Assembly: GCF_036245865.1 (NCBI RefSeq)
Contig: NZ_BTTW01000001.1
Coordinates: forward strand, 62,001 to 126,000
DNA: 64,000 bases
Reading direction: 5' to 3'
Source: Corallococcus caeni
GTDB lineage: Bacteria > Myxococcota > Myxococcia > Myxococcales > Myxococcaceae
This document shows, piece by piece, positions 1 through 9,188 of the stretch. How positions within the stretch are numbered: the stretch's first letter is position 1; each line of letters opens with the position of its first letter. Under the pieces are notes generated by a model. That model was not told the origin of the DNA, ran no database searches, and worked only from the letters and a program-made list of their open reading frames with translations. Both the position numbers and the translations under genes were made by a program.

Positions 1-3000
1 GACGGCCTTGAGCCCGCCTGGTACGTGGAGGTCAACGCCGGCCCCAAGGCCTCGCGCTCCAGCGACTACTACGGCTACGTCATCTCCGCGACCACGGGCC
101 AGGTGCTCTTCCGCAACAACCTGACCGTGGACGTGGCCGCCGAGCCCTTCACGTACAAGGTCTACGCGGACGCGGCGGCGCCGTACGTGCCCGAGGACGG
201 TCCCCAGGGCAACGACATGACGCCCCACCCCACGGGCATCCCGGACGGCTCGCAGGGTCCGCTGGGCCGCGCGGCGAAGGACATCACCATCACGAACGTG
301 CCGTTCACGCACAACGACCCGTGGCTGCCCAACAACGCCACGGTGACCACGGGTAACAACGTGGACGCGTACGCGGACCTGGAGCTGCCGGACGGCTACC
401 AGCCCGGCTCGGCGGACATCCGGCCGACGGTCACCTCGGAGCGGACCTTCGGGTACGTCTACGACACCTCCATCGCCCCGGACGCGAACACCACGCAGGC
501 CAAGGCGGCGGTGGTCAACCTCTTCTTCGTCAACAACTTCCTGCACGACTGGTTCTACGACGCCGGCTTCGACGAGGCCTCGGGCAACGCCCAGTCCATC
601 AACTACGGCCGTGGCGGCGTGGAGGGTGACCCCATCCAGGCGCAGGGCCTGGACAGCAGCGGCCGCAACAACGCGAACATGAGCACGCCGTCCGACGGTG
701 CTTCGCCGCGCATGCAGATGTACCTGTTCACCGGCACGCCGGAGCTCTCCGTGGGGTCCCCGGCGGCCATCGCGGGCATCTACGAGGCGGCCTCGGCCAG
801 CTATGGCCCCGCGAGCTACGACGTCACGGGTGACATCAAGAGTCCTCTTCCGGACGACCCCAACAAGCTCGGCTGCGCCGCGTTCCCCGTGGACTACTTC
901 AAGGGGAAGATCGCACTCATCGATCGCGGCACGTGCAACTTCGTCGTGAAGTCGCGCTTCGCCCACGAGGCGGGTGCGCTCGCCACCATCATCGGCAATA
1001 ACGCCCCTGGCAGCCCCGCGGGCATGGCCGGCAACGGCGTGGACGACCCGTTCGTCACGACGCCGTCGCTGATGATCTCCCAGGCCGCGGCGGCGGCCTG
1101 GCGGGCCCAGCTGGCGAACGGCGCGGTCAACGTGACGCTGCGCAAGTCCCCCAAGGAGGACCGCGACGGCACGCTGGACAACGCGGTCATCGCGCACGAG
1201 TGGGGCCACTACATCTCCAACCGCCTCATCGGCAACGCGGCCGGCCTGTCGAACAACCAGGGCCGCTCCATGGGCGAGGGCTGGGGTGACTTCACCGCCC
1301 AGCTGATGCAGGTGCGCGCGGAGGACGTCACCAAGACCGGCAACGGCCAGTGGCAGGGCGTCTACGGCGACGCGGGCTGGGTCAGCAGCGGTGGCCGCAA
1401 CCAGGGCTACTACTTCGGCCTGCGCCGGCTGCCCTACACGACGGACCTGACCAAGAACGCGCTGTCGCTGAAGCACATCGCCAACGGCACCGCGCTTCCC
1501 TCCAACGCGAACACGACCTACCTGGCGGGGCAGCGTAACAGCGAGGTCCACAACTCCGGTGAGATCTGGGCCTCCATGCTGTGGGAGTGCTACGCGAGCC
1601 TCCTCAACGCCCACCCGTTCCAGGAGGCCCAGGACCGGATGAAGCGCTACCTCGTCGCCGCGTACAAGGCGACGCCGAACGCGCCCACCTTCCTGGAGGC
1701 GCGCGACGCCGTCCTCGCGGTGGCGGCGGCCAGCGACCCGGCCGACTACAGCCGCTTCGTGGCGGCCTTCGCCAAGCGCGGCGCGGGCTTCGGCGCCAAG
1801 GTGCCGGACCGCAATTCGTGGGACCACGTCGGCGTGGTGGAGAGCAAGGTCACGGGCAACACGATCGAGGTCACCGGCCTGAGCCTGGATGACAGCCGGT
1901 CCGGCTGCGACAAGGACGGCGTGCTCGACGTGGGCGAGGAAGGCCTGCTGCACCTGACCGTGCGCAACGTGGGCGGCGGCGCGCTGGGGTCCTTCACGGG
2001 CACCCTCAGCACCACCAGCACCACCGCGACGGTGGCCTTCCCGGCTGGAACCACCGTGACCGTGCCGGCGCTGGCGCGCGGCGCGGAGGCGAAGATCACC
2101 GTGCCGGTGTCCCTGACCGCCGTGTCCGGGGCCGGTGCCACCGCCAAGCTGAAGATCGTCTTCGACGAGGCCAGCCTGCCTGCCGCGGCGAAGACCGTGT
2201 CGTTCGACCCGCGCGTCAACTACGACGACGTGCCGGCGTCCGGCACGACGGAGTACTTCAAGACCGGCCTGAGCGCGTGGACGGTGTCGGATAACTACAC
2301 CGCGGGCGGTGACTGGAAGGTCATCCAGCTGGGCACCGACAGCATCGCGCACGCCGACGACGCCAACGCCCCGGGCGAGATGACCCTCACGAGCCCCTGG
2401 CTGACGCTGAGCGCGACGGAGGGCTTCTACTTCGGCTACTACTTCCGCCACTCCTTCGAGTCTGACTACACGGCGGCCACGACTCCGTTTGACGGCGCCA
2501 CCGTGGAGTACAGCATCAACGGCGTGTCATGGACGAACCTGAACACGCTCACCGCGCAGGTGCCGACCGTCAAGCCGAAGTACTACGCGGCCGCCATCTC
2601 CACGGGCGGCGGCAACCCCATCGAGGGGCAGCGCGCCTACGCTCTCACGTCGGCCGGGTTCCCCAGCTTCAACGGGGAGGACTTCGACTTCGGGGACTAC
2701 TTCCAGAAGCAGGGCATCATGCGCGTCAAGCTGCGCTTCCGCGTGGGTGCGGACGCGGGCCAGGGGGCGTACGGCATCGACATCGCGGAGCCCACGATCG
2801 AGGGCGCGACCCCGGTGTTCTCGTCGCAGGTGGACCAGCCGACGACCGCGGGCGCGTGCAACCAGCGCCCGGTGGCGCACGCTGGCGTCGCGCAGGTGGT
2901 GCCCGAGTTCACGACCGTGAACGGCCAGCAGCAGCGCACCACGGTGACCCTCAACGGCACGGGCAGCTTCGACCCGGACGCCGCTTCGGGTGACGTGCTC

Positions 3001-4128
3001 ACGTACCAGTGGACGCAGGTGGGCGGCCAGGCTCCGGTGACGCTGACCGGCGCGGACACCGCCACGCCGACCTTCGTGACGGACGTCGCCTTCACCCAGT
3101 ACCTCACCTTCCAGCTGGTGGTGACGGACGCGCAGGGCAAGACGAGCCTCCCGAAGACGGTCGACATCGGCGTGAACAACATCAACCGCGCCCCGGTCGT
3201 CGTGGCCACCGCGACGGAGTCGGTGAACGAGGGCGGGACGGCGGAGCTGGACGCTTCCGGCTCCACGGATCCGGACGGTCAGGCGCTCACCTACGCCTGG
3301 GCGCAGACCGCCGGTGACGTGCAGGCGACGCTGACCAACGCCAACACGGCCAAGGCCACGTTCACGGCGCCGGAAGTGACGGAGGACACGCAGCTGACCT
3401 TCACGGTCACGGTGTCCGACGGCGCGGCCTCCACCAAGAAGTCCGTGGCGGTGACGGTGAAGAACGTCAACCGTCCGCCGGTGGTGGACGCTGGCGCGGA
3501 TCAGGAAGTGGCGGCCCGCGCGGAGGTGACGCTGTCCGGCACCGCCACGGACGCCGAGGGTGACGCCATCACCTACGCCTGGACCCAGGTGAGCGGCACG
3601 ACGGTGACGCTGTCCGGGGCCGACACGGCCACCGCGAAGTTCACCGCCCCCAACGTGGCCGCGGACGAGGAGCTGTCGTTCCGCCTCACCGTGACGGCCG
3701 GTGGCGAGTCCGCCTCCGACCTGGTCAACGTGAAGGTCAGCGTGGACAACCGCGCCCCCACCGTGTCCGGCACCACCAGCACCGCGACCGAGGGCGACAA
3801 GGTGAGCATCACCACCAACGCCAAGGATCCGGACGGTGACGCGCTCACCTACGCCTGGACCCAGACGGGCGGCCCGTCCGTGACCCTCACGGGCGCCAAC
3901 ACGGCCAAGCTGGAGTTCACCGCGCCGCAGGTGAAGTCCGACACGGACCTCACCTTCAGCCTCACGGTCACGGACACCCACGGCGCGTCCGCCGGTCCGG
4001 CGACCTACACGGTGAAGGTGAAGAACAAGGGCGGCGGCTGCTCGTCCACGGGCGGCTCCGCGGGCGGCATGGCGCCGCTGATGGCGCTGTTCGCGGCGAT
4101 GGCGCTCGCGCGCCGTCGCAAGGCGTAA
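1..4128 (+). CDS. Secreted M36 (fungalysin-type) zinc metalloprotease with PKD-like repeats, 5' end missing
   Basis: The frame is open to base 1, so the N-terminus lies outside the window; the first residues (DGLEPAWYVEV) look like the end of an FTP propeptide. The fungalysin core follows, with HDWFYDAGFDEASGNAQ, the zinc motif HEWGHYISNRL near 1192-1224 and the downstream GEGWGDF glutamate motif. A protease-associated (PA) domain is inserted around 860-1130. After the catalytic part come a beta domain and about four Ig/PKD-like repeats (roughly 2860-4010), each with the pattern DPDG-LTYAWTQ-GA-TA-FTAP. The C-terminus (CSSTGG, hydrophobic segment, ARRRKA) resembles a MYXO-CTERM sorting signal, though with a single Cys. 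It is probably exported, anchored or released at the cell surface, and used in extracellular proteolysis. The family call is firm; substrates are unknown. Confidence 0.93.
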   Translation, partial: DGLEPAWYVEVNAGPKASRSSDYYGYVISATTGQVLFRNNLTVDVAAEPFTYKVYADAAAPYVPEDGPQGNDMTPHPTGIPDGSQGPLGRAAKDITITNVPFTHNDPWLPNNATVTTGNNVDAYADLELPDGYQPGSADIRPTVTSERTFGYVYDTSIAPDANTTQAKAAVVNLFFVNNFLHDWFYDAGFDEASGNAQSINYGRGGVEGDPIQAQGLDSSGRNNANMSTPSDGASPRMQMYLFTGTPELSVGSPAAIAGIYEAASASYGPASYDVTGDIKSPLPDDPNKLGCAAFPVDYFKGKIALIDRGTCNFVVKSRFAHEAGALATIIGNNAPGSPAGMAGNGVDDPFVTTPSLMISQAAAAAWRAQLANGAVNVTLRKSPKEDRDGTLDNAVIAHEWGHYISNRLIGNAAGLSNNQGRSMGEGWGDFTAQLMQVRAEDVTKTGNGQWQGVYGDAGWVSSGGRNQGYYFGLRRLPYTTDLTKNALSLKHIANGTALPSNANTTYLAGQRNSEVHNSGEIWASMLWECYASLLNAHPFQEAQDRMKRYLVAAYKATPNAPTFLEARDAVLAVAAASDPADYSRFVAAFAKRGAGFGAKVPDRNSWDHVGVVESKVTGNTIEVTGLSLDDSRSGCDKDGVLDVGEEGLLHLTVRNVGGGALGSFTGTLSTTSTTATVAFPAGTTVTVPALARGAEAKITVPVSLTAVSGAGATAKLKIVFDEASLPAAAKTVSFDPRVNYDDVPASGTTEYFKTGLSAWTVSDNYTAGGDWKVIQLGTDSIAHADDANAPGEMTLTSPWLTLSATEGFYFGYYFRHSFESDYTAATTPFDGATVEYSINGVSWTNLNTLTAQVPTVKPKYYAAAISTGGGNPIEGQRAYALTSAGFPSFNGEDFDFGDYFQKQGIMRVKLRFRVGADAGQGAYGIDIAEPTIEGATPVFSSQVDQPTTAGACNQRPVAHAGVAQVVPEFTTVNGQQQRTTVTLNGTGSFDPDAASGDVLTYQWTQVGGQAPVTLTGADTATPTFVTDVAFTQYLTFQLVVTDAQGKTSLPKTVDIGVNNINRAPVVVATATESVNEGGTAELDASGSTDPDGQALTYAWAQTAGDVQATLTNANTAKATFTAPEVTEDTQLTFTVTVSDGAASTKKSVAVTVKNVNRPPVVDAGADQEVAARAEVTLSGTATDAEGDAITYAWTQVSGTTVTLSGADTATAKFTAPNVAADEELSFRLTVTAGGESASDLVNVKVSVDNRAPTVSGTTSTATEGDKVSITTNAKDPDGDALTYAWTQTGGPSVTLTGANTAKLEFTAPQVKSDTDLTFSLTVTDTHGASAGPATYTVKVKNKGGGCSSTGGSAGGMAPLMALFAAMALARRRKA

Positions 4129-4160
4129 GCCGGCGCTTCGTCCTGAAGCCCTGAAGTGAC

Positions 4161-4206
4161 GGGGGCGGTCCTCACGTGAGTGGGGGCCGCCCCTTCTTCG
4201 TTTCCT
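4161..4206 (+). terminator. Rho-independent-like terminator after the M36 protease gene
   Basis: Arms GGGGCGG (4162-4168) and CCGCCCC (4187-4193) flank an inner palindrome CTCACGTGAG and are followed by a T-rich tract, TTCTTCGTTTCC. It lies about 35 bases after the stop codon of the protease gene. Confidence 0.6.
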
Positions 4207-4226
4207 GCGGTAGGCTCGCGCGCCTC

Positions 4227-4622
4227 ATGGCACGCACGTTCCAGGTGGGAGACACCTTCACCCACGTCCGCCAATGCGACCGGCTGCGGCCGGTGTATTA
4301 CGCGGGCGCTTCCGGGGACTACAACCCCATCCACATTGACCCGGAGGTGGGGAAGCTCGCCGGCTTCAACGGCGTCATCCTCCAGGGGCTCTGCACGCTG
4401 GGCTGGGCCGTGGAGGCCGTGGCCGTCTTCGTGGGCGACCCGGGCCGGGTGCGCCGCGTGAAGGTGCGCTTCTCCCGGCCGGTCCTCCCCGAGGACACCG
4501 TCACCTTCCAGGGCCGCGTCACCGCCGTCGAGGACGGCCGGCTGACGACGGAAGTCACCGCCACCAACCAGCGCGGCGAGCCCGTCCTCCGGGGCGCCGT
4601 CGTCGAAACCTCGCTCGGATAG
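4227..4622 (+). CDS. MaoC-like hot-dog dehydratase, short subunit
   Basis: A 131-residue single hot-dog protein. It has the (R)-specific hydratase signature YAGASGDYNPIH near residues 31-42, where Asp and His are the usual catalytic pair. Members hydrate or dehydrate enoyl/3-hydroxyacyl thioesters. I chose the ATG at 4227 because MARTFQVGD matches how the family begins. The next gene starts 2 bases after the stop, so the two are surely co-transcribed, probably as the two halves of a heterodimeric dehydratase like mycobacterial HadAB. The acyl substrate cannot be read from the sequence. Confidence 0.87.
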   Translation: MARTFQVGDTFTHVRQCDRLRPVYYAGASGDYNPIHIDPEVGKLAGFNGVILQGLCTLGWAVEAVAVFVGDPGRVRRVKVRFSRPVLPEDTVTFQGRVTAVEDGRLTTEVTATNQRGEPVLRGAVVETSLG

Positions 4623-4624
4623 CC

Positions 4625-5107
4625 ATGGCCCTGGACCCCAAGTTCGTCGGCCGTGCGTACGGCCCCTTCACCTACGAAATCGGCCGGGAGAAGCTGCGCG
4701 AGTTCTCCCTCATCCTCGGCGGCTCCGTGCCCTCCGCGGGCACCTTCGGCGAGCCGCCGGAGCACGTGAGCCCCCTGCTCTACTCGCAGGAGGCGGCGCA
4801 GGCGGGCCCCTACGGCGACATCATCGCCTTCCCCAGCTTCGCGGTGGTGTTCGCCATCCGCCCCTTCAGCGCCGCCATCGCGGACCCGGAGCTGGGCGTG
4901 GACCGCGTGCGGCTGGTGCACGGGGAGCAGGAGTTGGAGTTCCTGGGCGTGATGCGCCCCGGGGACGTGCTCACCACCACGGGCCAGATTTCAGAGCTGT
5001 ACCGCAAGGCCGGGATGGACTTCCTCGTCGTCACCACGGAGACGCGCAACGCGAAGGGCGAGCCCGTGGTGCGCGGCGTCTGGACGGCCGTCATCCGCCC
5101 CGCGTGA
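4625..5107 (+). CDS. FAS1-like / MaoC N-terminal-type dehydratase subunit
   Basis: A 160-residue protein resembling the MaoC N-terminal dehydratase (FAS1-like) hot-dog domain, the non-catalytic partner of MaoC hydratases: it begins DPKFVGRAYGPFTYEIGREKL and has no DxNPxH motif. Its start is 2 bases after the stop of the catalytic-type partner at 4227-4622. Known HadA/HadB-type pairs dehydrate 3-hydroxyacyl thioesters as heterodimers, and the arrangement implies the same here. The gene is convergent with the next one, with only about 20 bases between the stops. Confidence 0.83.
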   Translation: MALDPKFVGRAYGPFTYEIGREKLREFSLILGGSVPSAGTFGEPPEHVSPLLYSQEAAQAGPYGDIIAFPSFAVVFAIRPFSAAIADPELGVDRVRLVHGEQELEFLGVMRPGDVLTTTGQISELYRKAGMDFLVVTTETRNAKGEPVVRGVWTAVIRPA

Positions 5108-5126
5108 CGTAGAGAAGCAGCGCGGC

Positions 5127-5903
5127 CTACTCGCCGGGGGCGATGATGCCCTCGTCGAGCAGCTGCGCGAGGATGCGCGCGGTGTCCAGGCGCGACATGC
5201 CCGACAGCGCGAAGAGGTCGTCGAAGCTCACCGCGCCGTCAATCTGCGCCAGCACGAAGCCCGCGCGGTGGTCCAGGTTGAGCCAGATGATGTCGTCCGG
5301 CTGCAACCGCACGCGTGGCATGCGGTTCAGGTCCCCCAGCCGGGCCTCCAGCATGGACACCAGGATGCGCTCGCTGCGGTCGCGCAGCGCCTCCACGCGA
5401 GGGTTCTCCGGCGCCAGCGACTGCGCCCGGCGCAAGAGCTCCACCGCGCCGGAGTGGTCATCCAGCGCCAGCAGGTCCTCCGCGCCCCGCAGCAGGCTCT
5501 CCACCTCCGAGCCCTCCGGCAGCCCGCCCGCCGGGGTGAAGGTGTCCGGCAGCCCGAACTCCTGCGTGCGGTGCGCCTCCGCGATGAGGTCCAGCGCGTC
5601 CCCGCGCATCCCCGTCCCTTCGGGAAGGCTCACGGAGTCCCGTAGGGCGACCTCCACCGGGCCCGGTGTGGAGGGGCCGGCCCAGGCGCCCCAGTCCACC
5701 TCCTGGTCGGGGCTCGCCAGGTTCCACCCGGTATCCCCCCCGTGCTCCGCCGGGCCGTCCCGCCCCAGCAGCCGGCGCGCGCGCGCGTTGCCGGGGTCCA
5801 GCTCCAGGGCCCTCGCGAACAGCTTCTCCGCGCCGGCCATGTCGCCACTCAGTCGCAACAGCAACCCGGCTTCGACCAGCGCCTTGGCCCGGAGCGCGTT
5901 CAT
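5127..5903 (-). CDS. TPR protein, last gene of the chaperone operon
   Basis: A 258-residue cytoplasmic protein with no signal peptide. The N-terminus has one clear tetratricopeptide unit (GDMAGAEKLFARALELDPGN), a second TPR-like segment lies near residues 140-175 (DDHSGAVELLRRAQSLAPEN), and the C-terminal 65 residues form a separate helical domain (DDIIWLNLDHRAGFVLAQIDG...ILAQLLDEGIIAPGE) of a type common in myxobacterial signalling and TPR proteins. Its start is 3 bases after the stop of the Hsp70 gene, so translation is probably coupled. A co-chaperone or client adaptor is a reasonable inference; no enzymatic motif is visible. Confidence 0.78.
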   Translation of the reverse strand: MNALRAKALVEAGLLLRLSGDMAGAEKLFARALELDPGNARARRLLGRDGPAEHGGDTGWNLASPDQEVDWGAWAGPSTPGPVEVALRDSVSLPEGTGMRGDALDLIAEAHRTQEFGLPDTFTPAGGLPEGSEVESLLRGAEDLLALDDHSGAVELLRRAQSLAPENPRVEALRDRSERILVSMLEARLGDLNRMPRVRLQPDDIIWLNLDHRAGFVLAQIDGAVSFDDLFALSGMSRLDTARILAQLLDEGIIAPGE

Positions 5904-5906
5904 GGG

Positions 5907-7754
5907 CTACCTCCCCGGCGTTCCGCGCGTGCCGGCCGAGCGCAACAGCGGCAGGCTCTGGGCCAGGGCCTCACAGGCCCGCCTGAGCGCGCCCACGTCC
6001 TCCACGCCGCGCGCCTGGCGCGCCTGGTCCAGGGCGGCCTCCGCGCGGGCGACGACGTCCGGCGACAGGCCTCCGGCCCCGGGCATGAGCCGCACGCGGG
6101 AGAGCGCGTCCACCAGGTCCCGGGCCAGGGTGTCCAGCTCCACGCGCCTGGACTTCAGCTCCTCCGTGTTGCGCGCCGTCACCAGCCAGTCTCGCTGCTC
6201 GTCCATGATGCGACGCAGCTCGTCCTCGGTGAGGCCGCTGGAGGCGGTGACGGTGATGGACTGGCGCAGGCCCGTGTCACGGTCGCGCGCGGACACCGAC
6301 ACGATGCCCTCCGCGTTGATGTCGAACGTCACTTCAATCTCCACCTGTCCGCGCGGCGCCTCGCGCAGGCCGGTGAGGAGGAACTCGCCCAACAGCTCGT
6401 TGTGGTGGGCCAGCTCGTGCTCGCCCTGGAGCACCATGATCTTCACCGTGCGCTGGAAGTCCTTGGAGGTGGCGAACACCTCCGTGGCGGACGTGGGCAC
6501 GGTGGTGTTGCGCGGGATCAGCCTGCGCACGTAGCCGCCCGCGATGGCCACGCCCATGCTCTGCGGCGTGACGTCCAGCAGGAGCAGCTCGCTCTGTTGC
6601 CCCACCAGCGCGTGCGCCTGGATGGCGGCGCCCAGGGCGACGACCTCCTCGGCGTGCACGCCCTTGCAGGGCTCGCGGCGGAAGTACTGGCGCACCTGTT
6701 CGATGATGCGGGGCATGCGCGACATGCCCCCCACGAGGATGACCTCCTTGAGCTCCGAGGGGCGCACCTTCGCCTCGCCCAGGACTTCCGACGTGATGCC
6801 CACCAGGCGCTCGCCCAGGTCCGCGGTGAGGTCCTCCAGCTTCTCGCGGGTGAGCGTGGACTGCAGGTGCAGCGCGGCGCCCCCGCCCGGCGGCGTGCAG
6901 ATGAAGGGCAGGTGCACCTGCGTCTCCTTCACCGACGACAGCTCCACCTTGGCCTTCTCCGCGGCGTCCTTCAGCCGCTGCAGCGCCATGCGGTCCTTGC
7001 GCAGGTCGATGCCGTGCTCCTTGGCGAAGGAGAACACCATCCACTCGATGATGCGGTGGTCCCAGTCCTCGCCGCCGAGGAAGGTGTCACCGCCGGTGGC
7101 CACCACGTCGAAGATGCCGTTGTTGATCTCCAGCACCGACACGTCGAAGGTGCCGCCGCCCAGGTCCAGCACGGCGATCTTCCCGTTCACCGTGCGCCCG
7201 AAGCCGTAGGCCAGCGCCGCCGCGGTGGGCTCGTTGATGATGCGCAGGACCTCCAGCCCCGCGATGCGGCCCGCGTCCTTGGTGGCCTGGCGCTGGCCGT
7301 CGTTGAAGTAGGCCGGCACGGTGATGACGGCCTGGGTGACGGGCCGGCCGAAGTGCGCCTCCGCGTCCGCCTTCAGCTCCGCCAGAATCATGGCGCTGAC
7401 CTCCGGCACGGCGAGGTCGCGGCCCGCCAGCCGGATGCGCACGTCGTCGTGCTGGCCGCACACCACCTGGTACGTGAGCGCGCGCATCGCGTCCTGCACC
7501 GGGTGCGAGGAGAACTTGCGGCCGATGAGGCGCTTCGCCGCGGACACCGTCTCCTGCGGGTTGGTGATGGCCTGCCGCTTGGCGATGCTGCCCACCAGCC
7601 GCTTGCCGTTCTTCGACACCGCCACCACGGACGGGGTGAGGGGCTGGCCGGTGCGGTTCTTGATGATGATGGGCTGACCGTCCTGCACCGTGGCGACGAG
7701 GCTGTTCGTCGTCCCCAGGTCGATGCCAATCAGCGGTTCGGACTCAGCAGCCAT
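5907..7754 (-). CDS. Hsp70/DnaK-family chaperone (paralogue)
   Basis: A 615-residue Hsp70. The ATPase domain is recognisable from [13 protein letters not shown] (phosphate-1), [45 protein letters not shown] (phosphate-2) and [10 protein letters not shown]. The substrate-binding beta domain follows ([17 protein letters not shown], then [17 protein letters not shown]) and then a short helical lid. It ends in TRGTPGR and lacks the acidic C-terminal tail and EEVD-like end of canonical DnaK, so I regard it as a specialised paralogue. It lies between a J-domain gene (18 bases upstream) and a TPR gene (3 bases downstream), a self-contained Hsp70/J/TPR unit. I left the symbol blank because it is probably not the main dnaK. 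Confidence 0.94.
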   Translation of the reverse strand: MAAESEPLIGIDLGTTNSLVATVQDGQPIIIKNRTGQPLTPSVVAVSKNGKRLVGSIAKRQAITNPQETVSAAKRLIGRKFSSHPVQDAMRALTYQVVCGQHDDVRIRLAGRDLAVPEVSAMILAELKADAEAHFGRPVTQAVITVPAYFNDGQRQATKDAGRIAGLEVLRIINEPTAAALAYGFGRTVNGKIAVLDLGGGTFDVSVLEINNGIFDVVATGGDTFLGGEDWDHRIIEWMVFSFAKEHGIDLRKDRMALQRLKDAAEKAKVELSSVKETQVHLPFICTPPGGGAALHLQSTLTREKLEDLTADLGERLVGITSEVLGEAKVRPSELKEVILVGGMSRMPRIIEQVRQYFRREPCKGVHAEEVVALGAAIQAHALVGQQSELLLLDVTPQSMGVAIAGGYVRRLIPRNTTVPTSATEVFATSKDFQRTVKIMVLQGEHELAHHNELLGEFLLTGLREAPRGQVEIEVTFDINAEGIVSVSARDRDTGLRQSITVTASSGLTEDELRRIMDEQRDWLVTARNTEELKSRRVELDTLARDLVDALSRVRLMPGAGGLSPDVVARAEAALDQARQARGVEDVGALRRACEALAQSLPLLRSAGTRGTPGR

Positions 7755-7772
7755 GGGGACGCGTGCACCTCA

Positions 7773-9095
7773 TCACGTGAACGTCCAGCGCAGCTTCTTG
7801 AGGCCGGCGCGAGCGTCTGCGTTGTCCGGATCCAGGCGCACGACCTCCTCGAAGTGGTGCTTGGCCTGCTTCTTCTGCCCCGCCACCAGGAGCAGCTGCG
7901 CCAGCAAGAGCTGGTAGTCCGCGCGCCCCGGCTTCAGCTCCACCGCGCGCTGCGCGAGCTTCAGCACCTCCTGCGGGTCCTGCGTCAGCTCCCGCCCCAC
8001 GCGCGCCGCCTGGAAGGCCGCCTCCGGGTTGTCCGCGTTGAGCGACACGGCCAGCCGGTAGGCCGCCTGCGCGCCGGCGAAGTCGCCGCGCATCTCCAGC
8101 TCCTGGCCGCGCTCCACCTCCGTCTGCGCGCGGTGCAGGTCGTGCTTGCGGCGCGCCTCCACCAGCAGCTGGGCGACCTCGCGGTTCTTCGGGTCCAGGC
8201 CCAGCACGTGGTTGAAGTCCTGGTAGGCCCGCTCGAAGTCCCCGCGCGCGGTGGCCGCCTTGCCCCGGGCGATGAGCTCCGTGAGCTTGTGGCTGCGCGC
8301 CATGTACGGGTGGCGCGCGAGGCGGGCCTGGCGCTCGGCGCGGCGGGCCTCGGACTCCGGATCATCCGCGGGCGCGGCGGCCGGAGGCGGCACCGCGGCG
8401 AAGGCCCCCGAGGGCGGACGCGCCCCCGAAGTGGCGGGCGGCTGCGTCGCCGCGAAGGTGCCGGAGGGCGTGCGCGCGCTCGGCGCGCCGGGCGGCGGCG
8501 TGGCCGGGGCGCGTGCGGCCGGGGCTGGCGGCGCGGCGGGAGCGCGCGGCGGCTCCTGGCGGCTGAGGGCGTTGTGGGCGTCGGTGAGGCGCTTGAAGAT
8601 GCGCTCCAGCCGGGCGCGGAAGCTGCCCAGGTTCTTGCCGAAGTAGCGGTCCGGGTGGAAGCGGCGGGACGCGTTGTAATAGGCCTGCTTCACCTCCTGG
8701 GGGCTCGCACCCCGGGCCACGCCCAGCACCGCGTGGTGGTCCATCCCGTCCAGCGAGCGCTCCATCTCGATGATGTCGCGCTTCTGCTCGGGCTCCAGGT
8801 CCACCTCCTCCGCCATGGCGGCGTCCACCACCGGGGCGGCGGGAGGGGCGCGCTGCACGACCCGGGCGGGCACGATGGCCCCCTTGGCGCGCAGCGACAG
8901 CAGCACGGCGATGGTGCGAGCCTCGCCCAGCGAGGAGCGGGACAGGACGGAGTCGATGCGCTCGACGCGGCCCACCAGCGCCAGCACCGAGCCCTCCTCC
9001 GGGCTGAGCTGGAGTCGGGCCGGGTCCAGTTGGGGCACCGTCGCGATGTGGTCGGTCCTGCCCCCCAGGCCGACGATGGGGTTGGGCGCGCTCAA
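7773..9095 (-). CDS. J-domain protein with C-terminal TPR repeats
   Basis: A 440-residue protein. Residues 1-100 form an N-terminal domain, with DPARLQLSPEEGSVLALVG as in myxobacterial DUF4388/PatA-like proteins. The J-domain spans about 119-178 and contains the HPD tripeptide (RRFHPDRYF, 147-149) that stimulates Hsp70 ATPase. A Pro/Ala-rich linker (180-240) follows, then TPR repeats to the end (FERAYQDFNHVLGLDPKN, FAGAQAAYRLAVSLNADN, HHFEEVVRLDPDN). There is no Gly/Phe or zinc-finger region, so it is a class C J-protein. It is the first gene of the three-gene operon and probably recruits particular clients to the Hsp70 encoded next. Confidence 0.9.
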   Translation of the reverse strand: MSAPNPIVGLGGRTDHIATVPQLDPARLQLSPEEGSVLALVGRVERIDSVLSRSSLGEARTIAVLLSLRAKGAIVPARVVQRAPPAAPVVDAAMAEEVDLEPEQKRDIIEMERSLDGMDHHAVLGVARGASPQEVKQAYYNASRRFHPDRYFGKNLGSFRARLERIFKRLTDAHNALSRQEPPRAPAAPPAPAARAPATPPPGAPSARTPSGTFAATQPPATSGARPPSGAFAAVPPPAAAPADDPESEARRAERQARLARHPYMARSHKLTELIARGKAATARGDFERAYQDFNHVLGLDPKNREVAQLLVEARRKHDLHRAQTEVERGQELEMRGDFAGAQAAYRLAVSLNADNPEAAFQAARVGRELTQDPQEVLKLAQRAVELKPGRADYQLLLAQLLLVAGQKKQAKHHFEEVVRLDPDNADARAGLKKLRWTFT

Positions 9096-9188
9096 GGTGT
9101 CACGTTCCGCGGGCTGGCGAATCCCCGAGTGTAGGTGTGCGGGAAGCGGGGCGTCAAACTTCCCGGGTCCTTGGGGCCCCTCCCCCTT

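Noticed and set aside
2527-3981. 484-codon minus-strand frame within the M36 protease gene
   Set aside because: Its apparent repeats (LGPGVGERVT) are only the reverse reading of the PKD repeats.
5742-9134. Open frame of 1130 codons on the plus strand antisense to the chaperone operon
   Set aside because: It is His/Arg/Leu/Gln-rich with no motif, a mirror of the GC-rich codon pattern of the real minus-strand genes.
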